A DNA stretch of 64,000 bases from CANMUM01 sp965263365 (GTDB taxonomy: Bacteria > Pseudomonadota > Alphaproteobacteria > Rhodobacterales > Rhodobacteraceae). The stretch lies in NCBI GenBank assembly GCA_965263365.1, contig OZ253672.1, positions 1,054,001 to 1,118,000 of the forward strand, read 5' to 3'. The notes under the pieces were generated by a model that saw only the letters and a program-made list of their open reading frames with translations, did no database searches and was not told the origin of the DNA. Positions 16,367-24,728 of the stretch are shown here, piece by piece (positions within the stretch are counted from its first letter, which is position 1; each line of letters begins with the position of its first letter). A program made the position numbers and the translations under genes.

Positions 16367-16768
16367 CTATCGCTCATACCATGTTTTCATAACATAGTCC
16401 TTTCGAGGACCTTGAACTCTCCATTCACAATCCCATCGCTCATTGTCAAAATGATAGTGAACTTCATAATGATCAGGTCGGCAAAAATGCGTGGCTTGCG
16501 GATTAGAAAAGTGAAATTCATGAAACGGGCTTCCATCCTCAAAAGAGACCGCATATCCGCCTGCAATTTCGCGCCAGATATAGCGGCGTTCTGCCCGAAA
16601 TTCCCTTTCCTGAATGCGCAAAACACCCACTTCGTCATAAATTAATCCGTCTGCGCTTTTTTGAAAACTTGCCGCCCCGTCGACAAGATTTACCTCACCT
16701 TGCGCATGATGAATTGTGCGCGTAAAAATCCACCTACCCCTTAAATCAATATGCATAATCACGTTCAT
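16367..16768 (-). CDS. DUF6314 family protein
   Basis: A 133-residue protein matching the DUF6314 pattern by eye: HIDLRGRWIFTRTI at the start, LIYDEVGVLRI, RRYIWREI, SFEDGSPFHEFHF, then RPDHYEVHYHFDN and WRVQGPRKDYVMKTWY. The pattern suggests a small beta-barrel (calycin- or lipocalin-like) cytosolic protein; the function is unknown. The gene is antisense between hemB and purB and convergent with hemB. An alternative ATG at 16756 is possible. Confidence 0.75.
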   Translation of the reverse strand: MNVIMHIDLRGRWIFTRTIHHAQGEVNLVDGAASFQKSADGLIYDEVGVLRIQEREFRAERRYIWREIAGGYAVSFEDGSPFHEFHFSNPQATHFCRPDHYEVHYHFDNERWDCEWRVQGPRKDYVMKTWYER

Positions 16769-16927
16769 TTTGAAATTTCACTGGGCAGAGAATAGTCAAA
16801 TCCGCGCCTCAATAAAAGGCGATTATGGCCCGCACACCGATAATCACACATTCTTTCGCATGAAGACCATTTGCAACCGCAAAAAAGCTCGTTTAAAGAG
16901 GCAGCAAATGAACTATGGAGCCTAAAT

Positions 16928-18229
16928 ATGATCCCTCGCTATGCCCGCAAAGAAATGACCGATATTTGGGAGCCTGCCACAAAATTTCGCATATGGTTTG
17001 AAATCGAGGCGCACGCATGTGATGCGCAAGCTAATCTAGGCGTCATCCCAAAAGAAAACGCCGAAGCCGTTTGGAAAGCCAAAGATATTGAATTTGACGT
17101 TGCGCGCATAGACGAAATCGAGGCTGAAACCAAGCATGATGTGATTGCTTTTCTCACACATCTCGCCGAACACGTTGGCAGTGATGAGGCGCGTTTTGTT
17201 CATCAAGGCATGACCTCTTCAGATGTTTTAGACACTTGTTTCAATGTTCAATTAGTGCGCGCCTCTGATATCCTTATCAAAGATCTCGAAAACTTACTCG
17301 CTGCATTAAAAACGCGTGCCTTAGAGCACAAAAATACAATCCGCGTGGGGCGCTCACACGGCATTCACGCCGAACCCACAACAATGGGGCTCACTTTTGC
17401 TCGCTTTTATGCCGAAATGGAGCGTAATTTAGCGCGCATGAAAGCCGCGCGAAGCGAAGTCGCTACAGGTGCAATTTCAGGCGCTGTGGGTACATTTGCA
17501 AATATTGATCCAGCCGTTGAGGAACATGTATGTGCGGAGCTTGATCTCAAGCCTGAACCGATTTCAACACAAGTCATTCCCCGTGACAGGCACGCGATGT
17601 TCTTCGCAACACTCGGTGTCATCGCGTCATCTATCGAGAACATAGCTGTCGAAATCCGCCATATGCAGCGCACCGAGGTTCTCGAAGGCGCAGAATTCTT
17701 CTCGATGGGACAAAAAGGCTCCTCAGCCATGCCGCATAAGAAAAATCCTGTTCTTACCGAAAATTTAACCGGGCTTGCGCGCTTAATTCGCGCCACTGTG
17801 ATCCCAGCTATGGAAAACGTCGCACTTTGGCATGAACGCGATATCTCCCACTCGTCGGTTGAACGCGGCATTGCCCCTGATGCCACGATCACGCTTAATT
17901 TTGCGCTTAATCGCCTGACAGGGGTTATTGAAAAAATGCTCGTTTTTCCTGACAATATGCGTGAAAATATGGATAAATTCCCAGGGCTTGTCATGAGCCA
18001 ACGTGTTCTCCTCGCCCTCACTCAAGCCGGTGTGTCACGCGAAGACGCATATGTTATGGTTCAGCGCAACGCCCTCAAAGTTTGGGAAGAGCGCCTAGAT
18101 TTTGAGCAACTCTTACTCGCCGATCAAGACGTCGTTGACGCGCTCGGCTCGGATGGAATTAAAGCGAAATTTGATATGGATTATCACACAAAGCACGTCG
18201 ATACGATTTTTAAGCGCGTCTTTAAATAA
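16928..18229 (+). CDS. purB: Adenylosuccinate lyase
   Basis: PurB cleaves SAICAR to AICAR and adenylosuccinate to AMP. The 434-residue protein shows HDVIAFLTHLAEHVG, the catalytic-His region VGRSHGIHAEPTTMGL, the signature loop GSSAMPHKKNP and WHERDISHSSVER. The ATG at 16928 has a GGAG seven bases upstream and gives the normal N-terminus MIPRYARKEM; the frame is open further upstream to 16871. DUF1476 and a PurC homologue follow, the usual purine neighbourhood in this class, although the PurC copy here is degenerate. Confidence 0.98.
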   Translation: MIPRYARKEMTDIWEPATKFRIWFEIEAHACDAQANLGVIPKENAEAVWKAKDIEFDVARIDEIEAETKHDVIAFLTHLAEHVGSDEARFVHQGMTSSDVLDTCFNVQLVRASDILIKDLENLLAALKTRALEHKNTIRVGRSHGIHAEPTTMGLTFARFYAEMERNLARMKAARSEVATGAISGAVGTFANIDPAVEEHVCAELDLKPEPISTQVIPRDRHAMFFATLGVIASSIENIAVEIRHMQRTEVLEGAEFFSMGQKGSSAMPHKKNPVLTENLTGLARLIRATVIPAMENVALWHERDISHSSVERGIAPDATITLNFALNRLTGVIEKMLVFPDNMRENMDKFPGLVMSQRVLLALTQAGVSREDAYVMVQRNALKVWEERLDFEQLLLADQDVVDALGSDGIKAKFDMDYHTKHVDTIFKRVFK

Positions 18230-18341
18230 TGACGCGCTAAAGAAATTCAACTTTAATATCGTCGAGCAAATTCAGCTCGCACAAAGTGAACTCAAAACAT
18301 TTTGCAAAAACTGCAGTCAAACGATAAGGCTGCAGAATCCG

Positions 18342-18371
18342 CGACGATTGATCTTACGACGATTGATCTTA
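18342..18371. repeat. 15-bp perfect tandem duplication at the DUF1476 stop
   Basis: The unit CGACGATTGATCTTA occurs twice in a row (18342-18356 and 18357-18371). The second copy contains the TAA stop of the minus-strand DUF1476 gene and the first copy repeats that stop in frame 15 bp downstream. Confidence 0.9.
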
Positions 18372-18677
18372 CTCAGATTCGTTGAGAATTTCGTCTTTGG
18401 CTTCAAGGTCTAATTCTGCAACCTTAGCGCGCACATCTTCTTCGCTAGCTTTATCACCAATATCCGCAAGAAGTTTACGAATAACATCCTCAAATCCAGC
18501 CTCTTCCATATCGGCTTTAATCAGTGCGCGTGTATAATCTGCTGGATCAACGCCTAAAAGACCCGCGGCCCAATTCGCAATTTTCTTGTTGCGACGGGCT
18601 TCTGCCTTAAAACGCATCTCTGCGTCATGGGCAAATTTATTTTCAAACGCATTTTGGCGATCTTCGAATGTGCTCAT
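18369..18677 (-). CDS. DUF1476: F1-ATPase inhibitor zeta-subunit family
   Basis: A 102-residue four-helix protein. Diagnostic segments are TFEDRQNAFENKFAHD, RRNKKIANWAAGLLG and YTRALIKADMEEAG. In Paracoccus this family is the zeta subunit that blocks ATP hydrolysis by the F1 ATPase; the N-terminal helix present here is the inhibitory part in that system. It is convergent with purB. The stop lies inside a 15-bp tandem repeat. Confidence 0.9.
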   Translation of the reverse strand: MSTFEDRQNAFENKFAHDAEMRFKAEARRNKKIANWAAGLLGVDPADYTRALIKADMEEAGFEDVIRKLLADIGDKASEEDVRAKVAELDLEAKDEILNESE

Positions 18678-18763
18678 TTCATAAATTCCTCAATTTTTCC
18701 AGAAATTATCTTGCCAAGAAATCAACAAAAGATCAAGAAAACACTTTAATTGTTTATAGCACA

Positions 18764-18778
18764 ATCTTAAGTTAAGAT
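18764..18778. promoter_or_regulatory. Perfect inverted repeat upstream of the purC-like operon
   Basis: ATCTTAA-G-TTAAGAT is a perfect palindrome with 7-bp arms and a one-base centre, ending 31 bp before the start codon of the purC-like gene. It also contains TTAAGTTAAG. It could be an operator for this gene and the following kinase-regulator pair. No data in the sequence identify a binding protein. Confidence 0.4.
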
Positions 18779-18809
18779 GAGAATCGACTGGTAGGCAAAG
18801 GAGCGTGGA

Positions 18810-19493
18810 ATGGCTAAGCGGCGATTGCTTTTTAAATCTGGCAAACGCAATTACTATGAAGCTCCCGAAGCGGGATATTTAATTGTGAATCATGGAGAAT
18901 CGGGTGATCATCTCGAAATTCTCAATCAGCGGATTACCGAACACATGCTCGGCGGTCTTTCATCAATTGGAGTTTTGAATCAATTTGTCAAACGTCTGAA
19001 TATGCATGAGAGCATGATTTTTGACTATGAACTCATTCCAATTCGCATTCGTGTTCGATTGCGAGCCGATGAAGAACAAGCGAAAACCTTTGGCGGCAAG
19101 ACAGGCTTTATTTATGCAAAGCCCATCTATGAAATTCAATTTCGAAACGGTGAACAAAAGTTAAATATCACTTTTGATGATCTGATCACACTTGGTCTCG
19201 TTAACGAATTTGAACTCACTGAAATCAAAGAGTTAGTTCAAAGAGCCAGCGATTATCTCACCGGATTTTACTGGCAGGCGAGCGCCCTACTGGTCGAGTT
19301 CAACGCTCAATTTGGCCGTCAGTATTTTGATGAATTTTCGACTGCGATCATTCTCACCGATGAACTTTCGCCCAAAGATTCTGTAATTTGGGACGTAAGA
19401 GCGGCAGAAAGCGGCGACTTCACACCCCTTGATCTTGATATTTTATCTGAGCGTATTAAGCTACCAATGTTTGCTGCGACATCTGCGAATTAG
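18810..19493 (+). CDS. Degenerate SAICAR synthetase (PurC) homologue, probable pseudoenzyme
   Basis: The 227-residue protein aligns over its length with PurC: MAKRRLLFKSGKRNYYEAPE at the start, LNQRITEHMLGGLSSIGV, KRLNMHESM, EIIP-like ELIPIRIRVR, and DELSPKDSVIWD. Key catalytic parts are gone. YEGKAK reads KSGKRN; the DDATAFN nucleotide-binding motif and the next dozen residues are deleted; VVRNxAAGS reads RVRLRADEE; the KxDAxxDP substrate loop reads RNGEQKLN; the KDRFR segment after the WD is lost. It is unlikely to make SAICAR, so a true purC should exist elsewhere. It occupies the normal purC position but is followed nine bases later by a sensor kinase gene, with which it is probably co-translated. 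Confidence 0.8.
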   Translation: MAKRRLLFKSGKRNYYEAPEAGYLIVNHGESGDHLEILNQRITEHMLGGLSSIGVLNQFVKRLNMHESMIFDYELIPIRIRVRLRADEEQAKTFGGKTGFIYAKPIYEIQFRNGEQKLNITFDDLITLGLVNEFELTEIKELVQRASDYLTGFYWQASALLVEFNAQFGRQYFDEFSTAIILTDELSPKDSVIWDVRAAESGDFTPLDLDILSERIKLPMFAATSAN

Positions 19494-19502
19494 GATGGTT
19501 CT

Positions 19503-21182
19503 TTGAAAAATCAATGGCGCTTTATCGAGCTTGTTGGCTCAGTGATCGTTTTACTACTGCTCGTTATTGTTGGCTATTTTTTCTACACCTACATGAGCAA
19601 TCAGTTGACCGAGACACTTAAGGATCAAGCGCAAAGGCGTGGCGCGATTTTTGCGGGGAGTATTAAAGCCGACATCGAAAGTCATCTCATTGTCCCCGGC
19701 ATTTTGCAGCAAGATGAGCGCGTTGCCTATAGTTTTTTTGTAAGCGACAAAAACCTCAATCGTAACTTTCAAAATATCTCAAGTGAAATCGATAACTCGC
19801 GCATTTATACGGTCAATGATCGATTACAAGTTGTGAATTCCTCGGACGCAGAACTTTTAGGAAAAACATTTGCATATCCGATTATCGTTGAGCACGCTCT
19901 CGTGACGGGACTCTCCAATTATTTTAACACGGACACTAAAATATATTATTCGGCCCGCCAAGTTATGGACCCCATCACGTCGATTCCCATCGGCGTTGCA
20001 ATCGTTGAAATTGACTTCTCAAAATATCAAAAATTTTGGAATGCAAACCGCTTTAATTTGGCGCTCATTCAAGATGATGGCAATGTAATTTTGGCCTCTG
20101 ATTCTGATATTGAGAATGAAAACATTTACGGATTGCTTGGCATTGAAAACCTAGCCAACGTCTCCATTGAAGACTTTGGCAAGATTTATGAAGTCAATGA
20201 TCAACCCCAATATTTGACCATGATTGAACTGGGCTTGAATAATTGGAAATTAATTTTCTTTAATTCAGCTGCCGAAACCGATCAATTGCTCAGAGGTTAC
20301 ATGGCACTTTATGCGCTTGCGGCTGCATCAATCATTTTATTTCGCCTATATCTAATTTCGCGCCGTGCCGCTCAAGCAAGCTTCAGATTGCGGCGCGAAA
20401 GTGAAGAACTTCGGGCACTCAACAAAAAACTTGTTTCCGAAATTGAGCAGCGTCAAAAAGCCGAAAAATCATTGCAAACCGCAGAACAAAGCCTCGAACA
20501 AAGTTCTAAGCTAGCGGTCATTGGGCAAATGTCGGCAGCGATTGGTCACGAGCTTAATCAACCGCTCGCTGCAATGAAAACCTATCTAGCCGGCGTCAGA
20601 ATGCTCTTTCGGCGCGGGCGTTTTCATGAAGCTGGGCAAAGTCTCAACCGTATTGAGAAGCTAATGGACAGAATGGGCTCGATCACGCGCCAAATGCGCT
20701 CATTTGCGCGCACGCAAGAAAGCGATCAAACGCATTTTGATTTTAAAGAAGCGCTCATAAATGCGTTTGAATTGATGACACCGCAACTCGGCGCCTCCAA
20801 AGTTGATATTGTGCGCGATTTACCTGAAGATTCTATAATTGTAGAGGGAGATCAACTGCGCACTGAGCAAATCTTAATCAACCTTATGCGCAACGCCGTC
20901 GAAGCAGTTAGCCATCAAGACGACGCAAAAATAAATATCGATCTCCTCGTTGTTGGTGAAGAAGCTCAAGTTCAAATACGGGACAATGGGATCGGCTTTG
21001 AAGATGTTGATAAGCTATTTGAGCCATTTTACACGACCAAAGCGCCCGGCGAAGGCCTCGGCTTGGGGCTTGCTATTTCTGCACAATATGCCCGTGATAT
21101 GGGCGGTAATTTGCTTGCGCGTGAAAATACGCCAAAAGGCGCAACTTTTTTGTTGAATTTGCCGCTCAAGAGCGCCAATTAA
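19503..21182 (+). CDS. DctB-like sensor histidine kinase
   Basis: A 559-residue membrane kinase. TM1 is near the start (VIVLLLLVIVGYFFYTY), a large periplasmic double-Cache-like domain runs to about residue 260, then TM2 (YMALYALAAASIILFRLYLI) and a coiled coil. The phospho-acceptor is His349 in GHELNQPLAAM; the N box Asn is residue 464 (NLMRNAVEAV), followed by DNGIGF and GEGLGLGLAIS. The architecture matches DctB C4-dicarboxylate sensors, but no dicarboxylate transporter is nearby, so the ligand is unknown. The start is TTG with AGGA seven bases upstream, overlapping the end of the purC-like gene. Confidence 0.9.
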   Translation: MKNQWRFIELVGSVIVLLLLVIVGYFFYTYMSNQLTETLKDQAQRRGAIFAGSIKADIESHLIVPGILQQDERVAYSFFVSDKNLNRNFQNISSEIDNSRIYTVNDRLQVVNSSDAELLGKTFAYPIIVEHALVTGLSNYFNTDTKIYYSARQVMDPITSIPIGVAIVEIDFSKYQKFWNANRFNLALIQDDGNVILASDSDIENENIYGLLGIENLANVSIEDFGKIYEVNDQPQYLTMIELGLNNWKLIFFNSAAETDQLLRGYMALYALAAASIILFRLYLISRRAAQASFRLRRESEELRALNKKLVSEIEQRQKAEKSLQTAEQSLEQSSKLAVIGQMSAAIGHELNQPLAAMKTYLAGVRMLFRRGRFHEAGQSLNRIEKLMDRMGSITRQMRSFARTQESDQTHFDFKEALINAFELMTPQLGASKVDIVRDLPEDSIIVEGDQLRTEQILINLMRNAVEAVSHQDDAKINIDLLVVGEEAQVQIRDNGIGFEDVDKLFEPFYTTKAPGEGLGLGLAISAQYARDMGGNLLARENTPKGATFLLNLPLKSAN

Positions 21183-21204
21183 ATATCAACACGAGGAAAA
21201 ATCT

Positions 21205-22512
21205 ATGCCACAAATTAAAGTATATGTTGTTGATGATGAGGTTGAAATTCGAAACTCGATTTGTCAGTTTTTGGATTTAGAGAATATAAAAAACGCGGCG
21301 TGCGAAGAAGGAAGCGTGCTTCTCAATCAAATTCACCGCGATAGTTCTGCAATTGTGATCAGCGATATTCGTATGCCCAACATGGACGGAATTGAACTGC
21401 TAAAAAATGTCATGGCGATTGATCCCAATATGCCCGTAATCTTAATAACAGGTCACGGTGACGTTCAAATGGCGGTCGATGCAATGCGCAAAGGTGCTTA
21501 TGATTTTCTCGAAAAACCATTCGACCCAGAACAACTACTCGCGCAAGTCAAGCGGGCGATTGATGCGCGCATTTTGACCCTCTCCAATCGAGAGCTCAGA
21601 AACGCGCTTGCCAACCCAGAGAGATTGCAAAATATATTCTTAGGTCAAAGTGCAAATATTCAAGAGCTCAGAGAGCGTGTTTTAGATTATGCAAGTTCAG
21701 ATGATCATATTCTTATTCGAGGAGAAATCGGCACCGGAAAATCGATCGCGTCGCGTGCAATCCACTCCGCGAGTCAGGCGGCGAATTCTCCGATACATAT
21801 CGTCAATTGCGCTGCCCTCAGTGAAGAAGAGCTTAATGATCGGCTATTTGAAGGGCGGACAAATGAGGCGATTTTCAAATCCCCGAACCCAATGAGCTTA
21901 GTGCTTGATAATATTAATTCTTTGCCTCAAAAAATGCAGGCGAGACTGGCAAGCGTCATTGAAGAAACCGAAAACGACGACCGGCCACATATCCGCGTAA
22001 TCGGCATCGAAACCACACCAAATGATGACGAATTGACCAGCGAATTATATCACAAAATCTCTGGAAAATTGATCGAAATCGCTCCGCTAAGGGAACGCGG
22101 CGGCGATATCATGTTGCTTTTTAATAGCTATCTTGAACGCTACTGCAATGATTACGGTGTAGAAACCCAAGAATTGACCGCCAATTCAGCCACAACACTT
22201 ATGGGCGCGGAGTGGCCCGGAAATGTCCGTCAAATGATGAAATTTTCTGAAAAATGTGCCATGAAACTCTGTAATGAAGAAGATCTTGAGCAAATTATAA
22301 ATTCCGAGTTTGGTGAAGAAAATCAATCCCAAATGGCCAAAGGCAGCCCCCTAAAAACGCAAGTCGAAGCTTTTGAAGAAATGCTTATTCGAAATGCCTT
22401 ACGCCGCCATAAAGGCTCAATCGCCAATGTGCTTGATGAACTAGCGCTCCCCCGAAGAACGCTTAACGAAAAGATGGCACGCTATGGGTTGTCTCGCGCT
22501 GATTTCACTTAA
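21205..22512 (+). CDS. NtrC/DctD-family response regulator lacking GAFTGA
   Basis: Receiver domain with Asp10/Asp11, phospho-acceptor Asp54 (ISDIRMPNMDG) and Lys104. An AAA domain follows with an intact Walker A (GEIGTGKS, residues 173-180) and a Fis-type C-terminal helix-turn-helix (LPRRTLNEKMARYGL). The GAFTGA loop that contacts sigma-54 is absent: LFEG passes directly to SPNPMSLVLDN. Walker B has Asn236 in place of the catalytic Glu, and YYRL, with its arginine finger, reads YHKI. It may act without sigma-54, as some alphaproteobacterial NtrC and HupR do. Partner of the kinase 22 bp upstream. Confidence 0.9.
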   Translation: MPQIKVYVVDDEVEIRNSICQFLDLENIKNAACEEGSVLLNQIHRDSSAIVISDIRMPNMDGIELLKNVMAIDPNMPVILITGHGDVQMAVDAMRKGAYDFLEKPFDPEQLLAQVKRAIDARILTLSNRELRNALANPERLQNIFLGQSANIQELRERVLDYASSDDHILIRGEIGTGKSIASRAIHSASQAANSPIHIVNCAALSEEELNDRLFEGRTNEAIFKSPNPMSLVLDNINSLPQKMQARLASVIEETENDDRPHIRVIGIETTPNDDELTSELYHKISGKLIEIAPLRERGGDIMLLFNSYLERYCNDYGVETQELTANSATTLMGAEWPGNVRQMMKFSEKCAMKLCNEEDLEQIINSEFGEENQSQMAKGSPLKTQVEAFEEMLIRNALRRHKGSIANVLDELALPRRTLNEKMARYGLSRADFT

Positions 22513-22522
22513 ATTCATCACC

Positions 22523-23500
22523 TTATAAGCCGCCGATAAAAATCCCAGCCGCGAGCACAAGCATACCGCCCAAAACGATCTGCAAGCTCGCGCGCAACCA
22601 AGGCGTTTCCATATATTTGTGCTGTATCCACGTAATCACAGCAAGCTCAATCACAACTACAAAAATCGCGACAGCCGTCGCGACACCCACATCGGCAATT
22701 AAATAGGGCAGCGCGTGTCCGAGCCCACCAATTGTCGTCATGATCCCCGTAATTGCGCCCCGCACAGCCGGTGACCCTCTCCCTGATATCACTCCGTCGT
22801 CGGAAATTGCCTCTGTAAAGCCCATCGAAATTCCGGCGCCAACGCTTGCCGATAAACCAACTAATAGCGTCTGAAAACTTGAACCAGTTGCAAAGGCGGC
22901 CGCAAAAATAGGCGCCAAAGTTGAAATGGATCCATCAATTAACCCGGCAAGCCCTGGCTGAACATAGGTTAATATGAAATTGCGACGCGCTGTTTGATCT
23001 TCGGCCTCGGTCTTCACATTGGATTGCATAACACCATCAGCAATCGCCGAATGTTGCGCCTCTTGAGCCGCAAGATCGCCAAGTAGTTCACGCGTTTTCG
23101 GATCACTTGTTCTTTTCGCAGCCATTAAATAGAAGCGCTCAGCGGTTTGCTCCATTTCGCGGGCGCTTTGACGCGCTTTCTCAAGGTCAGCTTCCGCATT
23201 CAACCAGCCAAAGTTCGGGATTGGAAAACCTTTAATATGCTCCCTCCTGACCAAAGGAATTTCATCTCCAAAACGCATTTGAAACAGGGTAATCAATGCC
23301 TTGCGGTGCCCGTCTTCTTCGCGCGCCATCTCCTCAAACTGTGCAGCCGTTTCTGGAAATTGATCCCGCAAACGATCCGCATAACTCCGGTAAATCCGCG
23401 CATCATCTTCTTCAGCAGAAATCGCAAGCGCAATCAGTTCGCTTTCATTAAGGTCTTGAATTAATCTTTTCGCTACAAAACGGGTGAACCACTTTTTCAT
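22523..23500 (-). CDS. mbfA: MbfA: ferritin-like domain fused to a VIT1/CCC1 membrane domain
   Basis: Residues 1-165 form a ferritin-like four-helix domain with iron-ligand motifs (AISAEEDDARIY, REEDGHRKAL, AAQEAQHSAI). Residues 175-325 form a VIT1-type transporter with about five membrane segments (QPGLAGLIDGSISTLAPIF, GISMGFTEAISDDG). MbfA proteins of Bradyrhizobium and Agrobacterium export iron and protect against peroxide; there they are repressed by Irr. I found no convincing Irr box in 23501-23609. It lies downstream of lpxB on the same strand and is convergent with the response regulator, ten bases away. No clear ribosome-binding site is visible. Confidence 0.92.
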   Translation of the reverse strand: MKKWFTRFVAKRLIQDLNESELIALAISAEEDDARIYRSYADRLRDQFPETAAQFEEMAREEDGHRKALITLFQMRFGDEIPLVRREHIKGFPIPNFGWLNAEADLEKARQSAREMEQTAERFYLMAAKRTSDPKTRELLGDLAAQEAQHSAIADGVMQSNVKTEAEDQTARRNFILTYVQPGLAGLIDGSISTLAPIFAAAFATGSSFQTLLVGLSASVGAGISMGFTEAISDDGVISGRGSPAVRGAITGIMTTIGGLGHALPYLIADVGVATAVAIFVVVIELAVITWIQHKYMETPWLRASLQIVLGGMLVLAAGIFIGGL

Positions 23501-23609
23501 GAGATAAAGGTATCAAACGCAACACAAAATTCAACTCGAATTTAAAATGAATGTTAAAAGGAGATAAACCAATATTGAGTGCGAAGGCTTACACCCCCTA
23601 CATACGCAC

Positions 23610-24728
23610 TTAATTCCTATAGTTTTCTAAAAAATTCTGAACTGAATCTACAACATCAATGTCTGGTATCAGTCGTCCACGCATTTTTTTGAATGCGATC
23701 TTCTGAGCAACCCGTTCATTTTCGCTCGAAGAAAGAACCGTCATCGCATTCGCCAAATTGGCAGCGTTAAATTTCTCAAACAAAAATTCTGGGATCACTT
23801 CACTATTTAAAATGATGTTCGCAAGTGAAGCATATTTAATTTTGGCCATGGCCTTATAAATTTGCTTCGTAAGCCAACCTGAACGATAGCCGACAATCGT
23901 CGCCGTGCCACTCCAAGCAAGCTCAAAACTCACGGTTCCCGATGTTGCAACCGCAAATTCAGCCCCATGCATGATTAAATTCTTGGTAGCTTCAAAATTA
24001 TCATCTGCACCCATTACGGTTACATTTTTGTTTTTCGCGAAGGCTGTCCGCACCTCATCTTCGAGATGCGCATGAACAGGAACCAATACGCGTTCCTGCC
24101 CGCAATAGAGTGAAAGGGTGTTGGCATAAGTCTCACAATGCCTCTTAATTTCCGAACGTCGAGAGCCTGGGAAAAGCGCAATAAATTCACCATACTCATC
24201 GCGAAAGGCTTTTAATTCTTTGCGTTTCGGTGCTTCACGTTTTGCCACCGGATGACCAACAAAATCCGCACTCATCCCCACTTCCCTCATCAATGGAGGC
24301 TCAAATGGCAACAAACATAAGACATGATCAACATATTTTGCCATTTTCTTTGCTCGGCCTGCGCGCCACGCCCAAACGCTTGGCGCCACATAATGAATAC
24401 ATGGAATATTAGGCTTTTTAACCTTAACTTTTTTGAGGACTCGCATGCAAAAATCAGGGCTGTCCACCGTAATCACGGCATCGAATTCGCCTTCAATGAT
24501 ATAATCAGCGGTTTGCTTCACTCTTCTCAGCAAAGGTAAGGCACGCGGCAAGACATCCGAGATCCCCATCACAGACAGCTCTTGCATTGGAAAAAGACTG
24601 GAAAGCCCAAGTTTTTCCATCTCGGTGCCGCCAATCCCTTCAAAGTCATAGCGCTTTAGCCCACGCATTAAACCCGACGCTAAAATGTCCCCGGACGCTT
24701 CCCCAGCTATGATTGCGATCTTCACCAC
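23610..24728 (-). CDS. lpxB: Lipid-A-disaccharide synthase
   Basis: GT19 glycosyltransferase that joins UDP-diacylglucosamine and lipid X. Motifs: AGEASGDILASGLM at the start, DSPDFCMRV, HYVAPSVWAWRAGRAK, FPGSRRSEI and ATSGTVSFELAWSGT. Length 372 is normal. The GTG start overlaps the lpxI stop (GTGGTGA; a second GTG three bases later is equally possible). Last gene of the envelope operon that begins at pyrH. Confidence 0.97.
   Translation of the reverse strand: MVKIAIIAGEASGDILASGLMRGLKRYDFEGIGGTEMEKLGLSSLFPMQELSVMGISDVLPRALPLLRRVKQTADYIIEGEFDAVITVDSPDFCMRVLKKVKVKKPNIPCIHYVAPSVWAWRAGRAKKMAKYVDHVLCLLPFEPPLMREVGMSADFVGHPVAKREAPKRKELKAFRDEYGEFIALFPGSRRSEIKRHCETYANTLSLYCGQERVLVPVHAHLEDEVRTAFAKNKNVTVMGADDNFEATKNLIMHGAEFAVATSGTVSFELAWSGTATIVGYRSGWLTKQIYKAMAKIKYASLANIILNSEVIPEFLFEKFNAANLANAMTVLSSSENERVAQKIAFKKMRGRLIPDIDVVDSVQNFLENYRN

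Noticed and set aside
17407..18021. 204-codon open frame antisense to purB
   Set aside because: It lies wholly within purB, has no family-like residues, and follows the codon pattern of the sense gene; a shadow frame.
23557..23613. AAAGGAG followed by a 12-codon frame from a TTG at 23575 (plus strand)
   Set aside because: Spacing of about 12 bases is too long and the peptide is tiny; more likely chance in an AT-rich gap.
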